Assembly (NCBI RefSeq): GCF_032163395.1
Contig: NZ_CP119968.1
Coordinates: 729,501 to 793,500 of the forward strand
Direction of reading: 5' to 3'
DNA: 64,000 nucleotides
Source: Gloeocapsopsis dulcis
GTDB lineage: Bacteria; Cyanobacteriota; Cyanobacteriia; Cyanobacteriales; Chroococcidiopsidaceae
The position numbers and the translations under genes are program-made. Below the pieces are notes generated by a model that was not told the DNA's origin, searched no databases, and saw only the letters and a list, made by a program, of their open reading frames with translations. Below, one piece after another: positions 1-9,467 of this stretch (position 1 is its first letter; each line of letters opens with the position of its first letter).

Positions 1-74
1 TGTGGACAACCCTATATCATACGCTTCCTGGCTTAATGAACCCTATCTTCCGGCGGGTTTTTGGTATGGGTAAA

Positions 75-554
75 TTATAACTGTTCGCTTAAGTTACTAC
101 CTTTTACTTTCGCGGGTATAACAATTCCGTAGTAGGCTGTAGCGATCGCACTTAAGGCATTAAACCAGACATTGTTACCAAAAATTGGCATTAAGCCAAA
201 CGTTGTTCTCGCGAAGGGCAATAAACCCATAATCGCCAGCAAGGCATAAGAGATCGCAAATCCTCGATTGAATATGCGTGCACTACTTAAACTGAAGTAT
301 GAGGTAATTCCTAATAATCCAACAGCAGTACGGACAATATTATGTAAAAGATTAGTAGGAAATAGCCCAAAGATATAGCCATATCCCAAATTATAGGCAC
401 TGTGAATTTCATTTGCTGGGATATTGGTAGCGTTTGATCCTTGAAGGGAAACAAATGCAGGAATAAATCCAGCTATGCCAACAATTAAAAAGAGAACACC
501 AATAATGAGCGCACAATACCGCTCAGTGAGATTTGCTGTGTTTGTATTTTCCAT
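75..554 (-). CDS. DUF4383 family membrane protein
   Basis: This 159-residue protein is almost entirely hydrophobic, with about four membrane segments. A first helix lies near residues 15-33 (VLFLIVGIAGF) and others near 63-80, 95-115 and 125-150. The pattern, including an N-terminal helix followed by an amphipathic region with NLLHNIVR, matches the DUF4383 family of small bacterial membrane proteins. Their function is unknown. The ATG start is the only good one, and the gene stands alone, reading towards the window edge. The family call is made from remembered family features, not a search. Confidence 0.8.
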   Translation of the reverse strand: MENTNTANLTERYCALIIGVLFLIVGIAGFIPAFVSLQGSNATNIPANEIHSAYNLGYGYIFGLFPTNLLHNIVRTAVGLLGITSYFSLSSARIFNRGFAISYALLAIMGLLPFARTTFGLMPIFGNNVWFNALSAIATAYYGIVIPAKVKGSNLSEQL

Positions 555-734
555 TGTGTTTATTCCTTAGTTGTTGTCAAATCTCTGAAAAATTTCTAGT
601 TGAGAAGTACTAATTTAACTAGAGTTTGCCTAATAGAGCAATTTAATCATCTAGCTAAATAGACATCTCAATATTACTAATATTTTATTTTTAAATCTCT
701 ACCAAAAGTTGTGTACTGAGTTTAGAAAAATTAA

Positions 735-941
735 TTGCTTTTTACACAAATTAGCGCTAAAGAAAAAAAAATTTGGTACTCCCTTGATGAAATAGTGATT
801 ACTAAAGCCCAAGAATTAGCTGCAATTTTAGGGTCACTCAACGGAGATTTTGCTAACATTGTGGCGTATCCTCCTGCTAATGACGGTGGTATTTTTTCAA
901 TCCAACTTCGGGATCATCCTGAAATTATTCCTTGTTTCTAA
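735..941 (+). CDS. Small hypothetical protein, possibly a remnant
   Basis: A 68-residue open frame with a TTG start and no convincing ribosome binding site. It ends in HPEIIPCF and has no membrane segment or motif I recognise. The region is AT-rich and lies between two genes read on the other strand. The frame has reasonable amino-acid usage, so it may be a short gene or the tail of a decayed one. It is listed as weakly supported. Confidence 0.3.
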   Translation: MLFTQISAKEKKIWYSLDEIVITKAQELAAILGSLNGDFANIVAYPPANDGGIFSIQLRDHPEIIPCF

Positions 942-1072
942 TTTGAATAAATAGATTGCTCAATAAAATATTGAACTCCTCAAATAATGAGAACCACACG
1001 ACAGCTAATTTTCTAGTAGTGCTTTGAAAAGCAGTGGCAAGATTTTCGACTTAAGCTGATTTGGGCATAGGT

Positions 1073-2032
1073 TCAGGGAGAATTGACGAGGTATTTGAAG
1101 AGGTCATCAATAACTGCATTGGCAGCAAGCAAACTTCCTCCTGTCCAGTTCGGAAAACTGACAATGTAAACACGGTTCTGCTGGACTGCTTGCAGCCTTT
1201 GCCAAAGTGGTTTTTGTTTAAGTTTTGCTAGAAATTCTTGATCATTATCAGTCCAAGTTGCTACAAACAAAACATCGCCGTCAGCCTTGTCTAATTCTTC
1301 TTCAGAAATACTGAGAATTCCCCCAGGAGCAGTAATATTTTGTGCATCAGGACGTTGCAATCCGGCATCCTTGAGAATAGAGCCAGCAAAAGAGTTGTTT
1401 GTATCACTTTCTATTCCACGGAAGCCAAGATGAATGAAAGAGATCTTTTTAGATTGAAAGCGATCGCCAAATGCTTCTTTCAATTTCTCAATTTTGTGAT
1501 AGTATTGCTTCCAAGCTGCTTGTGCAACTTCTGTTTTACCTAACACTTCAGCTACAAAATTAAAGTGTTCTTGCCAAGATAAGGGTCCTTCCCACTTACC
1601 TAATGCAGTCGGAGCAATTTTTGACAGTAGAGAATAGATTTCTCTGCCAGTAACTTCCCAACCTAAAATTAAATCTGGCTTAAGCAGTAACATTTGTTCT
1701 AAGTCTGGTTGGGAACGTCCTAAAAACTTGATTTCTTTACTTTGAGGAGATCTAATAAACTCACTTTGATAAAAATAAGTACTACCAACAGGTTTAACAC
1801 CGAGGGCAAGTGCATTATTTAAGGTGGGTGCAGACAAGGTGACAACACGTTTAGGCTCAGTCGGAACACAAGTTTCACCCATTATGTGCTGAACGTTATG
1901 GCATTCTACAATTGATGACTTAGAAGAAACGCTCATACTCTGTCTGCCAAGGTGAGTACAAGCCGTGATAAGTAAGAATCCTGTAATTCCTAAAAGTAGC
2001 CAACCAATAAAGCGGTTGATTGTTCGTTTCAT
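1073..2032 (-). CDS. Iron-siderophore ABC transporter substrate-binding lipoprotein
   Basis: This is a 319-residue FecB/FhuD-type periplasmic binding protein that should capture ferric siderophore for an inner-membrane ABC importer. A lipoprotein signal is visible: a hydrophobic helix at residues 9-24 ending in the lipobox LITAC, with Cys25 as the lipidated residue. The mature part has the class III features PKRVVTLS, then LGVKPVG, then LLKPDLILG, and it ends with a VIDDLFKYL helix typical of this family. It lies 14 bp downstream of the TonB-dependent receptor on the same strand, so the two probably form one iron-responsive transcript. The permease and ATPase partners are not in the window. 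Confidence 0.9.
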   Translation of the reverse strand: MKRTINRFIGWLLLGITGFLLITACTHLGRQSMSVSSKSSIVECHNVQHIMGETCVPTEPKRVVTLSAPTLNNALALGVKPVGSTYFYQSEFIRSPQSKEIKFLGRSQPDLEQMLLLKPDLILGWEVTGREIYSLLSKIAPTALGKWEGPLSWQEHFNFVAEVLGKTEVAQAAWKQYYHKIEKLKEAFGDRFQSKKISFIHLGFRGIESDTNNSFAGSILKDAGLQRPDAQNITAPGGILSISEEELDKADGDVLFVATWTDNDQEFLAKLKQKPLWQRLQAVQQNRVYIVSFPNWTGGSLLAANAVIDDLFKYLVNSP

Positions 2033-2046
2033 CTAGTATTCAGTCT

Positions 2047-4638
2047 TTAAAATTCCCACGAAATAGTTCCTTGTACCGTAAATGGTTGTCCGTAGTGAAG
2101 ACGAGTAGGATTGAGAGCGAAGTCAAAATAGCTTATGTCGAATAGATTCCGGAAATTGAGCGCCGCACGGAACCTGTCTCTGTTGTAGAAGATAGCTGCA
2201 TCAGTACGGACATAGCTAGGTATTTCAAAGGTGTTGGCTAAATTTCCTGGTCTATCTCCTACAAAGAATAATCCTAAGCCAAATCCTAAGCCTTGTAATT
2301 CACCCGTTTGAATTTCGTAGGTTGTCCATAGGTTAAAAGCGTTTTCTGGTGTATTGTTGAGTTGGTTGCCAACAAGTTCAGCATCTTCATCTTCTGTTAT
2401 CTGGGCATCAGTGTAAGCGTAGCCTGCAATAATATTCCATCCAGGCAATATTTCACCTCCAATACTTAACTCAATGCCTCGACTGCGTTGCTCACCTGTT
2501 TGGATAAAGAAGCCCTCATTGATGGGGTCGTCGATTAGAATATTGGTTCGGGTCAATTCATAAAAGGCAAGCGTTGCAGCAAGGCGATCACTTAAATCTG
2601 CTTTGACTCCTACTTCATACTGTGTTCCGCGCTGGGGCTTAAATTGGAGATTTGTATTTAGGAAACCGGTTCCATTTGCGGGGGTAAACGATCGCGCATA
2701 ACTCGCATAGAGTGAAATAGCTGAGATCGGTTGATAGACAATTCCCAAGCGTGGACTGAAAGCACTTTCGGATTGGCTGCTTTCGCTGCCATCAGTTAGA
2801 AATTCGTATCGTTGTGAAAACGTATCAAATCGCCCACCTAGTAGCAACTTGAAATTTTCAGCTAGTGTGATTTGATCTTGAATGTAAATTCCAAGTGAAT
2901 CTGTGACTTGTATATTTTGAAAAGAGTTTGTAATATTCCCCAAAGGCTGTCGATATATGGGAGCAAAAATATCGATCGGTTGGGCGCTAAAGGCGATGAA
3001 CTTTGGTGTTCTAATATCAAATCTGTTCAGATCAACCCCAAATACGACTTGATGGTTAATTGAACCTGTTGAGAATTTACCAGTCAGGTAAGTTGTCAAA
3101 GAGTAATTTTCGTAATCAAGCTCATACTCTCGATACAAACGATTCAGTGTTCGATTGTCAGTATTTAAACCTGTGGGAAATGTGAAATTATCACTGTAAT
3201 CGCGGAACGTTGCTCGAAATGCATTTCGCAATGACCAATTTTCGCTGAATGTATGTTCTAGTCTGTATCCAATTCTGCTGACGGTTTGTTCAATTCGATC
3301 AGAAGGTTCGCCAAAGTTGCGATTACGGCGTATTTTGCCGTTTGGATTTGATCGCACACTACCAATAAGGGGTACACCAGAATAAAAGCTTGCATCTGTT
3401 TTAATGTATTCCCCCTCTAAAAAGAGATTAGTTCTCTCACCAAAGTTCAAGCTAATTACGGGTGAGAAACTCAAATATTTGCTATCAAAAAAGTCGATGA
3501 AACTCCCAGAATTTCTGTAGGATGTATTCAACCGATACAGAACTGTCTTTGAGTCGTTCAAAGGTCCAGATAAATCAACCACACCTCGGTAAAAGTCATA
3601 ATTTCCAACCGTTGCTTCAACTTCATAAAAAGGATCGCGAAGGGGTTGTTTTGTCACCAAGTTGATGGTTCCACCTGGGTTGCCAAAACCATACAATACA
3701 GATGCTGGACCTTTAAGTACTTCAATACGGTCAATGTTGGGAAGTTCAACAACACCTCCCGCTGCTGGATCAGGCAAACCATCTCTAAGGAAATTGCTGC
3801 CTGAGCCTTCCTCGACCCTAAATCCTCGAATGGTAAAAGTGCTAATTGTACCGGGCAGTGAAAACGCCTGAGTCACACCACTGACATTTCTGAGGGCATC
3901 TTCTAAGCGTGTCACATTCTGATCGCGCAATACCTCTTGAGGCACAACCTCAATTGATTGAGGAATATCACGTAAGGGCGTATCAGTTCTAGTAGCCGTT
4001 GAAGCATTTGGTACGTTATATCCGTCCTCTCGCTCACCTGTAACTACAATTTCAATTTCCTCTTCCCCTTGTGCTGGCTCATCTGGCTGCTGGGGTTCAA
4101 CTGCTGGTTCGGTAGGGGTTTCCGGCTGCACAGTTTCCGATACTGCTGGTGGTTGTGGCGGTTGGGCAGTAGGATCAACAGGTGCAGATAAGCTGAGTGC
4201 CAAAGTGTCCTCGTTCTGGACTACCCGCGCTGTAGGTACATTAGTTTTACCAGTTACACTCACTCGAATACTGCTAGCATGCTGTGTCACAGTAACAGCA
4301 GTAATTCCCGCCGCTGGATTGTCAGCATGAAACGCTTTTTTCTCAGGTAGCGCTAGCTGAGTGTTGACAATGTTGGCAACAAAGGTACGGCCATAACTAG
4401 AGGTTAAAACTTGCAACTGTTCCTCATTAGAAGTCTCTAAAATTACCTCCACACCTTGGGGAGTAGGATTAACTCTGACCCCAGTAACTTGCACCACTTC
4501 TGGTGTTGCCTGCACCAGCATTAACGCACTCTTTTGCGGTAGCTTAATTTCACTCAGCGAGTAATTTTTTTTATTAGCTACAACCTGCTGCGCCCTAGCA
4601 GGCTCTATGACTACGACACTTGTGACGCAGCCTAACAA
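2047..4638 (-). CDS. TonB-dependent siderophore receptor with N-terminal AMIN domain
   Basis: An 863-residue outer-membrane receptor for ferric siderophores. Order: signal region ending EPARA; an AMIN domain at about residues 48-155; a Pro/Glu-rich linker; a TonB box-like EIEIVVTGERE near 195; the plug domain with RDIPQSIEVVP; then a 22-strand barrel ending in the aromatic residue of TISWEF. The AMIN-plug-barrel arrangement is characteristic of cyanobacterial siderophore receptors. The start is odd: the frame opens with TTG only five codons after an in-frame TGA, leaving an unusually short signal peptide without a basic N-terminus. Either a non-standard start is used or the 5' end is damaged. 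An AraC-like direct repeat lies about 220 bp upstream. Confidence 0.92.
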   Translation of the reverse strand: MLGCVTSVVVIEPARAQQVVANKKNYSLSEIKLPQKSALMLVQATPEVVQVTGVRVNPTPQGVEVILETSNEEQLQVLTSSYGRTFVANIVNTQLALPEKKAFHADNPAAGITAVTVTQHASSIRVSVTGKTNVPTARVVQNEDTLALSLSAPVDPTAQPPQPPAVSETVQPETPTEPAVEPQQPDEPAQGEEEIEIVVTGEREDGYNVPNASTATRTDTPLRDIPQSIEVVPQEVLRDQNVTRLEDALRNVSGVTQAFSLPGTISTFTIRGFRVEEGSGSNFLRDGLPDPAAGGVVELPNIDRIEVLKGPASVLYGFGNPGGTINLVTKQPLRDPFYEVEATVGNYDFYRGVVDLSGPLNDSKTVLYRLNTSYRNSGSFIDFFDSKYLSFSPVISLNFGERTNLFLEGEYIKTDASFYSGVPLIGSVRSNPNGKIRRNRNFGEPSDRIEQTVSRIGYRLEHTFSENWSLRNAFRATFRDYSDNFTFPTGLNTDNRTLNRLYREYELDYENYSLTTYLTGKFSTGSINHQVVFGVDLNRFDIRTPKFIAFSAQPIDIFAPIYRQPLGNITNSFQNIQVTDSLGIYIQDQITLAENFKLLLGGRFDTFSQRYEFLTDGSESSQSESAFSPRLGIVYQPISAISLYASYARSFTPANGTGFLNTNLQFKPQRGTQYEVGVKADLSDRLAATLAFYELTRTNILIDDPINEGFFIQTGEQRSRGIELSIGGEILPGWNIIAGYAYTDAQITEDEDAELVGNQLNNTPENAFNLWTTYEIQTGELQGLGFGLGLFFVGDRPGNLANTFEIPSYVRTDAAIFYNRDRFRAALNFRNLFDISYFDFALNPTRLHYGQPFTVQGTISWEF

Positions 4639-5011
4639 ACTAATAACTAATCACAAACGACCATGAAATAGCGATCGCTCAAATCCCATAGCAACTCCCC
4701 ACACTCATTTGGAAGCCTGCTTCAGATCAACCCCACCGCCTACGGCACCTCTTACTAAAGGGAGGTTGGGAGGGATTAAAACGAACTGACATTACTGCAA
4801 AACGTTCTTAACAGGCAATAGGGTTTAGTGTAGAGAAGCTGGCAAAGCGGTGTCTATCCCTAAACGGCATTCCAGATCCCAAAACGGACTTGCTGCCCAA
4901 CAAATATTAGCCTGAAGTGAAATCAACCGACTCTAGGATGTTAGAACTTGACACAGAACAACAACTAGAAAATAGAGGTGTCTGCGTAAACGATGGCGGA
5001 AGGTGGGATAA
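4639..5011. other. Regulatory gap upstream of the TonB receptor
   Basis: This gap of about 370 bp separates the receptor gene from the small antitoxin-like gene. It holds the two direct repeats listed separately. It also contains a stretch around 4735-4780 of the kind commonly found dispersed between cyanobacterial genes. No coding frame of interest is seen. Confidence 0.5.
4856..4887 (-). promoter_or_regulatory. Tandem direct repeat, candidate AraC-family operator
   Basis: Read on the minus strand, two nearly identical 12-mers occur, CCGTTTTGGGAT (4887-4876) and CCGTTTAGGGAT (4867-4856). They differ at one base and start exactly 20 bp apart, about two helical turns. Direct repeats on one face of the helix are the usual binding arrangement for AraC-family activators. 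They lie about 220 bp upstream of the siderophore receptor start, in the right orientation, and an AraC-family remnant sits 430 bp further upstream. Function is inferred. Confidence 0.55.
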
Positions 5012-5251
5012 TTAGCTGTCCCATGAATCTCTTTCAGCCTGAATTTGCCGATCAATATCTTCAGCCGTTCTACCCGCGTGACGTTTACGCGCATTTTCAA
5101 TAATTTCCATAACATTGCGCTGTTCGGCTTTAGGCTTTTCTGGCAGAACAATAAATACATCTACCTCTTCACCTTCTGAACCAGGCGGCAGTTGAACTTC
5201 AATCTTGTTGCTTGGTAAAACTTTGGTTGTAATCCGTAACGCAGATTGCAT
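5012..5251 (-). CDS. Orphan antitoxin-like small protein
   Basis: A 79-residue acidic protein with a beta-rich N-terminus (RITTKVLPSNKIEVQLP) followed by a charged helical tail containing AEDIDRQIQAERDSWDS. This layout resembles the small antitoxin partners of VapC-type PIN toxins common in cyanobacteria: an AbrB-like or short beta domain plus a toxin-binding helix. No PIN-domain gene follows it, so it would be an orphan or the toxin has been lost. The ATG start is clear. The family is inferred from the pattern only. Confidence 0.55.
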   Translation of the reverse strand: MQSALRITTKVLPSNKIEVQLPPGSEGEEVDVFIVLPEKPKAEQRNVMEIIENARKRHAGRTAEDIDRQIQAERDSWDS

Positions 5252-5313
5252 AGCTACAATTTTCTAACATCAACCCTCTAAACCAATTGTATTGCTGTTT
5301 AGCCGCAGCTAAT

Positions 5314-5598
5314 TTACAATCCCCGAACGAACTTTCTCCCCATCAAACACTGATTAGGCGTAATACCAAATTTGCGCCGGAAGGCAGCTGCAAAGTGTCC
5401 TAAGTGAGAATAGCCGACTAAATTAGCAACTTCAGCAACCGTCATATTGCCTTCTTGCAATAGCTGTGCCGCTTGTTCCATCCGTTTATGGGTTAAGTAA
5501 CCAAACACAGTTGTGCCAAACAACTCCCGAAACCCGCGGCGAAGAGTGCGATCGCTTGAAATAGCGTAAATTTGACTGGTTAAACTGAGAGTTGCATT
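5314..5598 (-). pseudogene. 3' remnant of an AraC-family regulator
   Basis: Only the C-terminal DNA-binding part survives, about 94 residues. It covers the segment LRRGFRELFGTTVFGYL and the second helix-turn-helix with VAEVANLVGYS, then HFAAAFRRKFGITPNQ. This is the signature of PchR-like AraC activators that control siderophore genes. The open frame begins directly after the TAA stop of the upstream hydrolase gene, in the same frame and without its own start; TTG at 5523 is the only candidate. A full regulator would be about 300 residues. It probably once controlled the adjacent receptor operon. Confidence 0.75.
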
Positions 5599-6711
5599 TT
5601 ACTGCTTTAAGCCCAGACAAGTCGCACTAAATACCCGAACGGCTTGTGCAAATTGTTGATTGCGCTCCATCAAACCCATGTGTCCGGCGGGAGTTAACAC
5701 AGCAAAATCTGCTTGGGGGACTTCCCTACTGATTCGTTTGTTGGCAAAAGGTCGGGTAGCAATATCAGACTTGCCAAATACAACCAGTGTCGGAACAGAA
5801 ATTTTGGGTAATATTTCCGTTTCATTGAATCTAAGCATTGCTAGGGTTCCCTGTGCTAGCACACCAGGTGATGCCTTCAACCCAGTTAGCGTTGAAAAAT
5901 TAAGCTGCCCCCGTGTTTCTCTACCTGTAAATCCAGAGATTTTAGTAGTTAATAGCGTCAAACCATTCAAATAACTAAGCCAACTCGTGAACCATAGAAG
6001 GGGAGAGAGTGCGATCGCTACGTGAAGCAAGGGTTCCAGTACGGGCTTCTGTAATGCCAGCAGCAGCTTGCTGAAGATGGTAGTTTTGAGGGGATTGGTA
6101 TAGGTTGTATCCACGAGAATTAAGCCAGCTACCTGTTGCCCCAAGTGTTCTGGAAACAAGCGGCAGAACGTTAGTAAAATCATGCCGCCCATGCTGTGTC
6201 CTAACAACATAACAGGTTGTCCCGCCAGGCTCAAAACGGCTTCCAAGTCGCGGGCATATTTCTCTAAGGAGTAGTCTCGATTGTGCGGCTTTTTGGACTT
6301 GCCTAAACCTGGTAGATCCCACACGATTACGCGAAACTGCTCGGTGAGTTGCTTTTTAGCGTAATACCAAACGGTGCTATCGGGTCCCCAGCCATGAGTC
6401 AGGATAATTGTCGGGGCGTATTCTGAACCATAAAACTCAACATGGATTTCGCTGCCATCAGGTCGAATGAGGCGCTGAACTTGACTGCTGCGGATCGGTT
6501 TCGGTTCATCCTTACCGGAACGATGGAGTAACAAAACTGGCAGAAACCCTAAGAATGACCACAGCAGCATAACTGAACCTAAGATTAGCCAAGCATTGCT
6601 AATCAGTTCGCCTTCATACCACTGATAGAGAATATAGCCTCCACTCCCCAAAAGGATGACTGTCAGCAGACCTGATAGCCAACGTAAGAGAAAATCGAGG
6701 GGCATGAGCAT
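5599..6711 (-). CDS. Alpha/beta hydrolase with N-terminal membrane helices
   Basis: A 370-residue protein with two predicted membrane helices at about residues 8-30 and 40-62, followed by an alpha/beta hydrolase fold. The oxyanion region is HGWGPDSTVW near 106. The nucleophile elbow is GHSMGG with Ser173. The acid is probably in GKSDIATRP and the catalytic His in TPAGHMGLME near the C-terminus. All three triad residues are present, so it should be an active esterase or lipase-like enzyme held at a membrane. The substrate cannot be told. Its stop codon directly abuts the AraC remnant. Confidence 0.85.
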   Translation of the reverse strand: MLMPLDFLLRWLSGLLTVILLGSGGYILYQWYEGELISNAWLILGSVMLLWSFLGFLPVLLLHRSGKDEPKPIRSSQVQRLIRPDGSEIHVEFYGSEYAPTIILTHGWGPDSTVWYYAKKQLTEQFRVIVWDLPGLGKSKKPHNRDYSLEKYARDLEAVLSLAGQPVMLLGHSMGGMILLTFCRLFPEHLGQQVAGLILVDTTYTNPLKTTIFSKLLLALQKPVLEPLLHVAIALSPLLWFTSWLSYLNGLTLLTTKISGFTGRETRGQLNFSTLTGLKASPGVLAQGTLAMLRFNETEILPKISVPTLVVFGKSDIATRPFANKRISREVPQADFAVLTPAGHMGLMERNQQFAQAVRVFSATCLGLKQ

Positions 6712-6719
6712 GGCATCAG

Positions 6720-7604
6720 ACCTCTAGGGGAGAATATCAAATGAGTTGAGCTTAAAGGACAAATGAAGTTTTCATAACCCTCTGAAGTTAGAACCAGCGA
6801 TGCCACTCTCAGACCTGGTGTTGCCAGTAATGGGTGCTAAGGTGCTGTATTTGAAAGAAATACTATAGAAAAAACTCAATACCAGTTGCGATAGTTTTAA
6901 TAGATTGACAATACAGTTTAAGAAGGTGCAATTTTTATAGGCTATTCTAATACTGAAGTTTAGAAATATAGTCTGCTTACTTTAAGTAACTTATACTCAA
7001 AAAATATAAGTTCCCCTTGAGGTGAATATCTTAAAAATCAGCATTGGAGTAAAGTTTGAATACTGTAGTTAAAGAACAGCAAATATTTTCTTAATCTTCT
7101 GATTTTTATGCAAAGTAGAGCTTTTTATTTAGAGTAGGTTGACCTTTAATTAGGAAAGCTTAAAATTTATTTGCATACACAGGAAAACTTCTATTTTCCT
7201 AATATCCAGAAAATACGTACCAGTGATTTCTACCAAGGTGTATTCAATAGTCTAAAAAACTTGTTAAAGATAGTTTTTCATACTTATTAAATGGCACAAT
7301 TTCATACCCTTTACAAAATTTATCAAATCCATCTGTTTATATTCTTCTATCTAAAGAAATGAATATGCCATAATTTATTAGTCTGGCATTGAGGATGACT
7401 GTAATACTCTTAAAATTTCAAAGAAGCAGCTAATAGTGTAATTTCTGTATGCTGACAACTTATTAATTAAATAAAATAGGTAATTAAACCTATGATTTTT
7501 CCTTAACAAGTGTCCAGAATATGTTATATATCTGGAAAATCTTTGGGTTATGTTTCGATTACGTTCAAGCGCAAACTTGAGCGAAAGGGTTAGGGGGATA
7601 TGTT
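6720..7604. other. AT-rich intergenic region, no gene seen
   Basis: Roughly 880 bp of AT-rich sequence with many stops in all frames. It presumably holds the promoter of the galactose operon near its right end. A short inverted repeat, TCAAG-6-CTTGA with flanking CG pairs, lies at 7562-7583, 25 bp before the GH2 start, and might be an operator. Nothing else was recognised. Confidence 0.5.
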
Positions 7605-7607
7605 TTG

Positions 7608-9467
7608 ATGAATTTATTATTGGGTAGGTCGGATGGGGAAACCGAACTATACCGCGATACTGGTGTTGACAAGAAATCCCACTTTATACAAAGCGAATAT
7701 CCACGTCCACAGCTGCAACGCAACAACTGGTACAGCTTAAACGGTACGTGGAAGTTTTTGTATGATGACAAAGGACAGTTTGTCCAACCCAGTAATATTA
7801 CTGAATGGACACATCATATAGAAGTCCCGTTTGCTCCCGAATCTACCAAAAGTGGTATTGGCGATCTAGGGTTTCATGCAAATTGCTGGTATGAGCGAGA
7901 ATTTATAACGCCACCAGGTCAGGGAAGGTTATTACTCCATTTTGGGGCGGTGGACTATCGCGCTCGTGTCTGGGTTAATGGTCAATTCATGGCTGACCAT
8001 GAAGGCGGACATACTCCTTTCAGTATTGATATTACGCCTGTTCTGAATAACAGTGGAGTAACCAAAGTTACAGTTTGGGCACAAGACGATCCGCATGACT
8101 TGGCTAAACCGCGTGGCAAGCAGGATTGGCAGTTAGAACCACATAGTATTTGGTATCCTCGCACGAGTGGCATTTGGCAGACAGTCTGGGTTGAACGTGT
8201 CAGCGGAACTTATATTGATCGCATCCGTTGGACTCCAGAATTTGAGCGCTGGGAAATTGGTTTTTACGCAGCGATCGCTGGCGATCGCCAAGATGGTATC
8301 CAGATTAAAATAAAACTCAGTATTGGCGATACAGTATTGGCAAAAGATACTTACGAAGTATTCAACGGAGAAATTCATCGCCGCATAGCCCTTTCCGATC
8401 CAGGAATCGACGACTACCGCAACGAATTACTCTGGAGTCCAGAGAAACCAACGCTGATCGCTGCCGAAATTCAATTATGGGAGCAAGACAAGCTGCTCGA
8501 TGAAGTAAAATCCTACACAGCAATGCGCACTGTAGGAATACAACGCGATCGCTTGATGCTCAACGGTCGTCCTTACTACTTACGGTTGGTTCTCGATCAG
8601 GGCTACTGGCAAGATACATTAATGACTCCACCATCCGATGCGGCGCTGCGGCGCGATGTGGAACTTGTTAAAGCCATGGGTTTCAACGGAGTTCGCAAGC
8701 ACCAAAAAATTGAAGATCCGCGTTTTTTGTACTGGGCGGATGTCTTAGGACTACTCGTATGGGAGGAAATGCCTAGCGCTTACCGCTTTACTCCTAAAGC
8801 TGTAGAACGCATCACCAAAGAGTGGACAGAGGTGATTGAGCGCGATATTAGTCACCCGTGTATTGTGGTGTGGGTACCATTTAATGAATCTTGGGGAGTA
8901 CCGAACTTAGTTGAAACACCAGCACACCGCAACTATGTTTTAGCAATGTATCACCTTACTAAGACGCTTGACCCATCGCGTCCGGTGGTTGGTAATGATG
9001 GTTGGGAAAGTACCGATACTGATATTCTCGCGATTCATGACTATGAAACCAACCCTTCGCGCTTAGCGCATCGTTATGGACCAGAAGTCAAGCTATCGGA
9101 TCTTTTTGAACGGCGGCGTCCTGGAGGGCGGATCTTAACCTTAGATAACTATCCCCATCAAGGACAACCTGTCATGCTTACCGAGTTTGGCGGGATTGCC
9201 TACGCCCCAGATGACAAGCCTGATGCTGATAAAGCTTGGGGATACGAACGATGCTTCAATATCTCTGAACTAGAAATGAAATATACTGCACTATTGGAAA
9301 CAGTGAATAATATCGAGATATTTAGCGGATTTTGTTACACGCAGTTCGCGGATACGTTTCAAGAAGCTAACGGCTTGTTGTATAGCGATCGCACACCCAA
9401 AATTCCTATCAAGGCGATCCGTGCGGCAACTCTCTCAGGAGGAGTATGTACTCCCACAAGCTGCTAA
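7608..9467 (+). CDS. Glycoside hydrolase family 2 protein (beta-galactosidase-like)
   Basis: A 619-residue GH2 enzyme, first gene of a galactose operon. The N-terminal jelly-roll sugar-binding domain spans about residues 20-190 (LNGTWKFLYDD, then VWVNGQF). An immunoglobulin-like domain follows, then a TIM barrel from about 300. The acid/base glutamate is in VPFNESWG and the nucleophile glutamate in MLTEFGG, both as in GH2. The ATG at 7608 is preferred over the TTG at 7605; an AGGGGG stretch lies upstream. There is no signal peptide, so it acts in the cytoplasm. The neighbouring galT and galK suggest it frees galactose from beta-galactosides. Beta-glucuronidase specificity cannot be excluded. 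Confidence 0.88.
   Translation: MNLLLGRSDGETELYRDTGVDKKSHFIQSEYPRPQLQRNNWYSLNGTWKFLYDDKGQFVQPSNITEWTHHIEVPFAPESTKSGIGDLGFHANCWYEREFITPPGQGRLLLHFGAVDYRARVWVNGQFMADHEGGHTPFSIDITPVLNNSGVTKVTVWAQDDPHDLAKPRGKQDWQLEPHSIWYPRTSGIWQTVWVERVSGTYIDRIRWTPEFERWEIGFYAAIAGDRQDGIQIKIKLSIGDTVLAKDTYEVFNGEIHRRIALSDPGIDDYRNELLWSPEKPTLIAAEIQLWEQDKLLDEVKSYTAMRTVGIQRDRLMLNGRPYYLRLVLDQGYWQDTLMTPPSDAALRRDVELVKAMGFNGVRKHQKIEDPRFLYWADVLGLLVWEEMPSAYRFTPKAVERITKEWTEVIERDISHPCIVVWVPFNESWGVPNLVETPAHRNYVLAMYHLTKTLDPSRPVVGNDGWESTDTDILAIHDYETNPSRLAHRYGPEVKLSDLFERRRPGGRILTLDNYPHQGQPVMLTEFGGIAYAPDDKPDADKAWGYERCFNISELEMKYTALLETVNNIEIFSGFCYTQFADTFQEANGLLYSDRTPKIPIKAIRAATLSGGVCTPTSC

Noticed and set aside
7562-7583. LacI-type operator before the galactose operon
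   Set aside because: The inverted repeat is short with a mismatch, and no LacI regulator is near; kept only as a remark.
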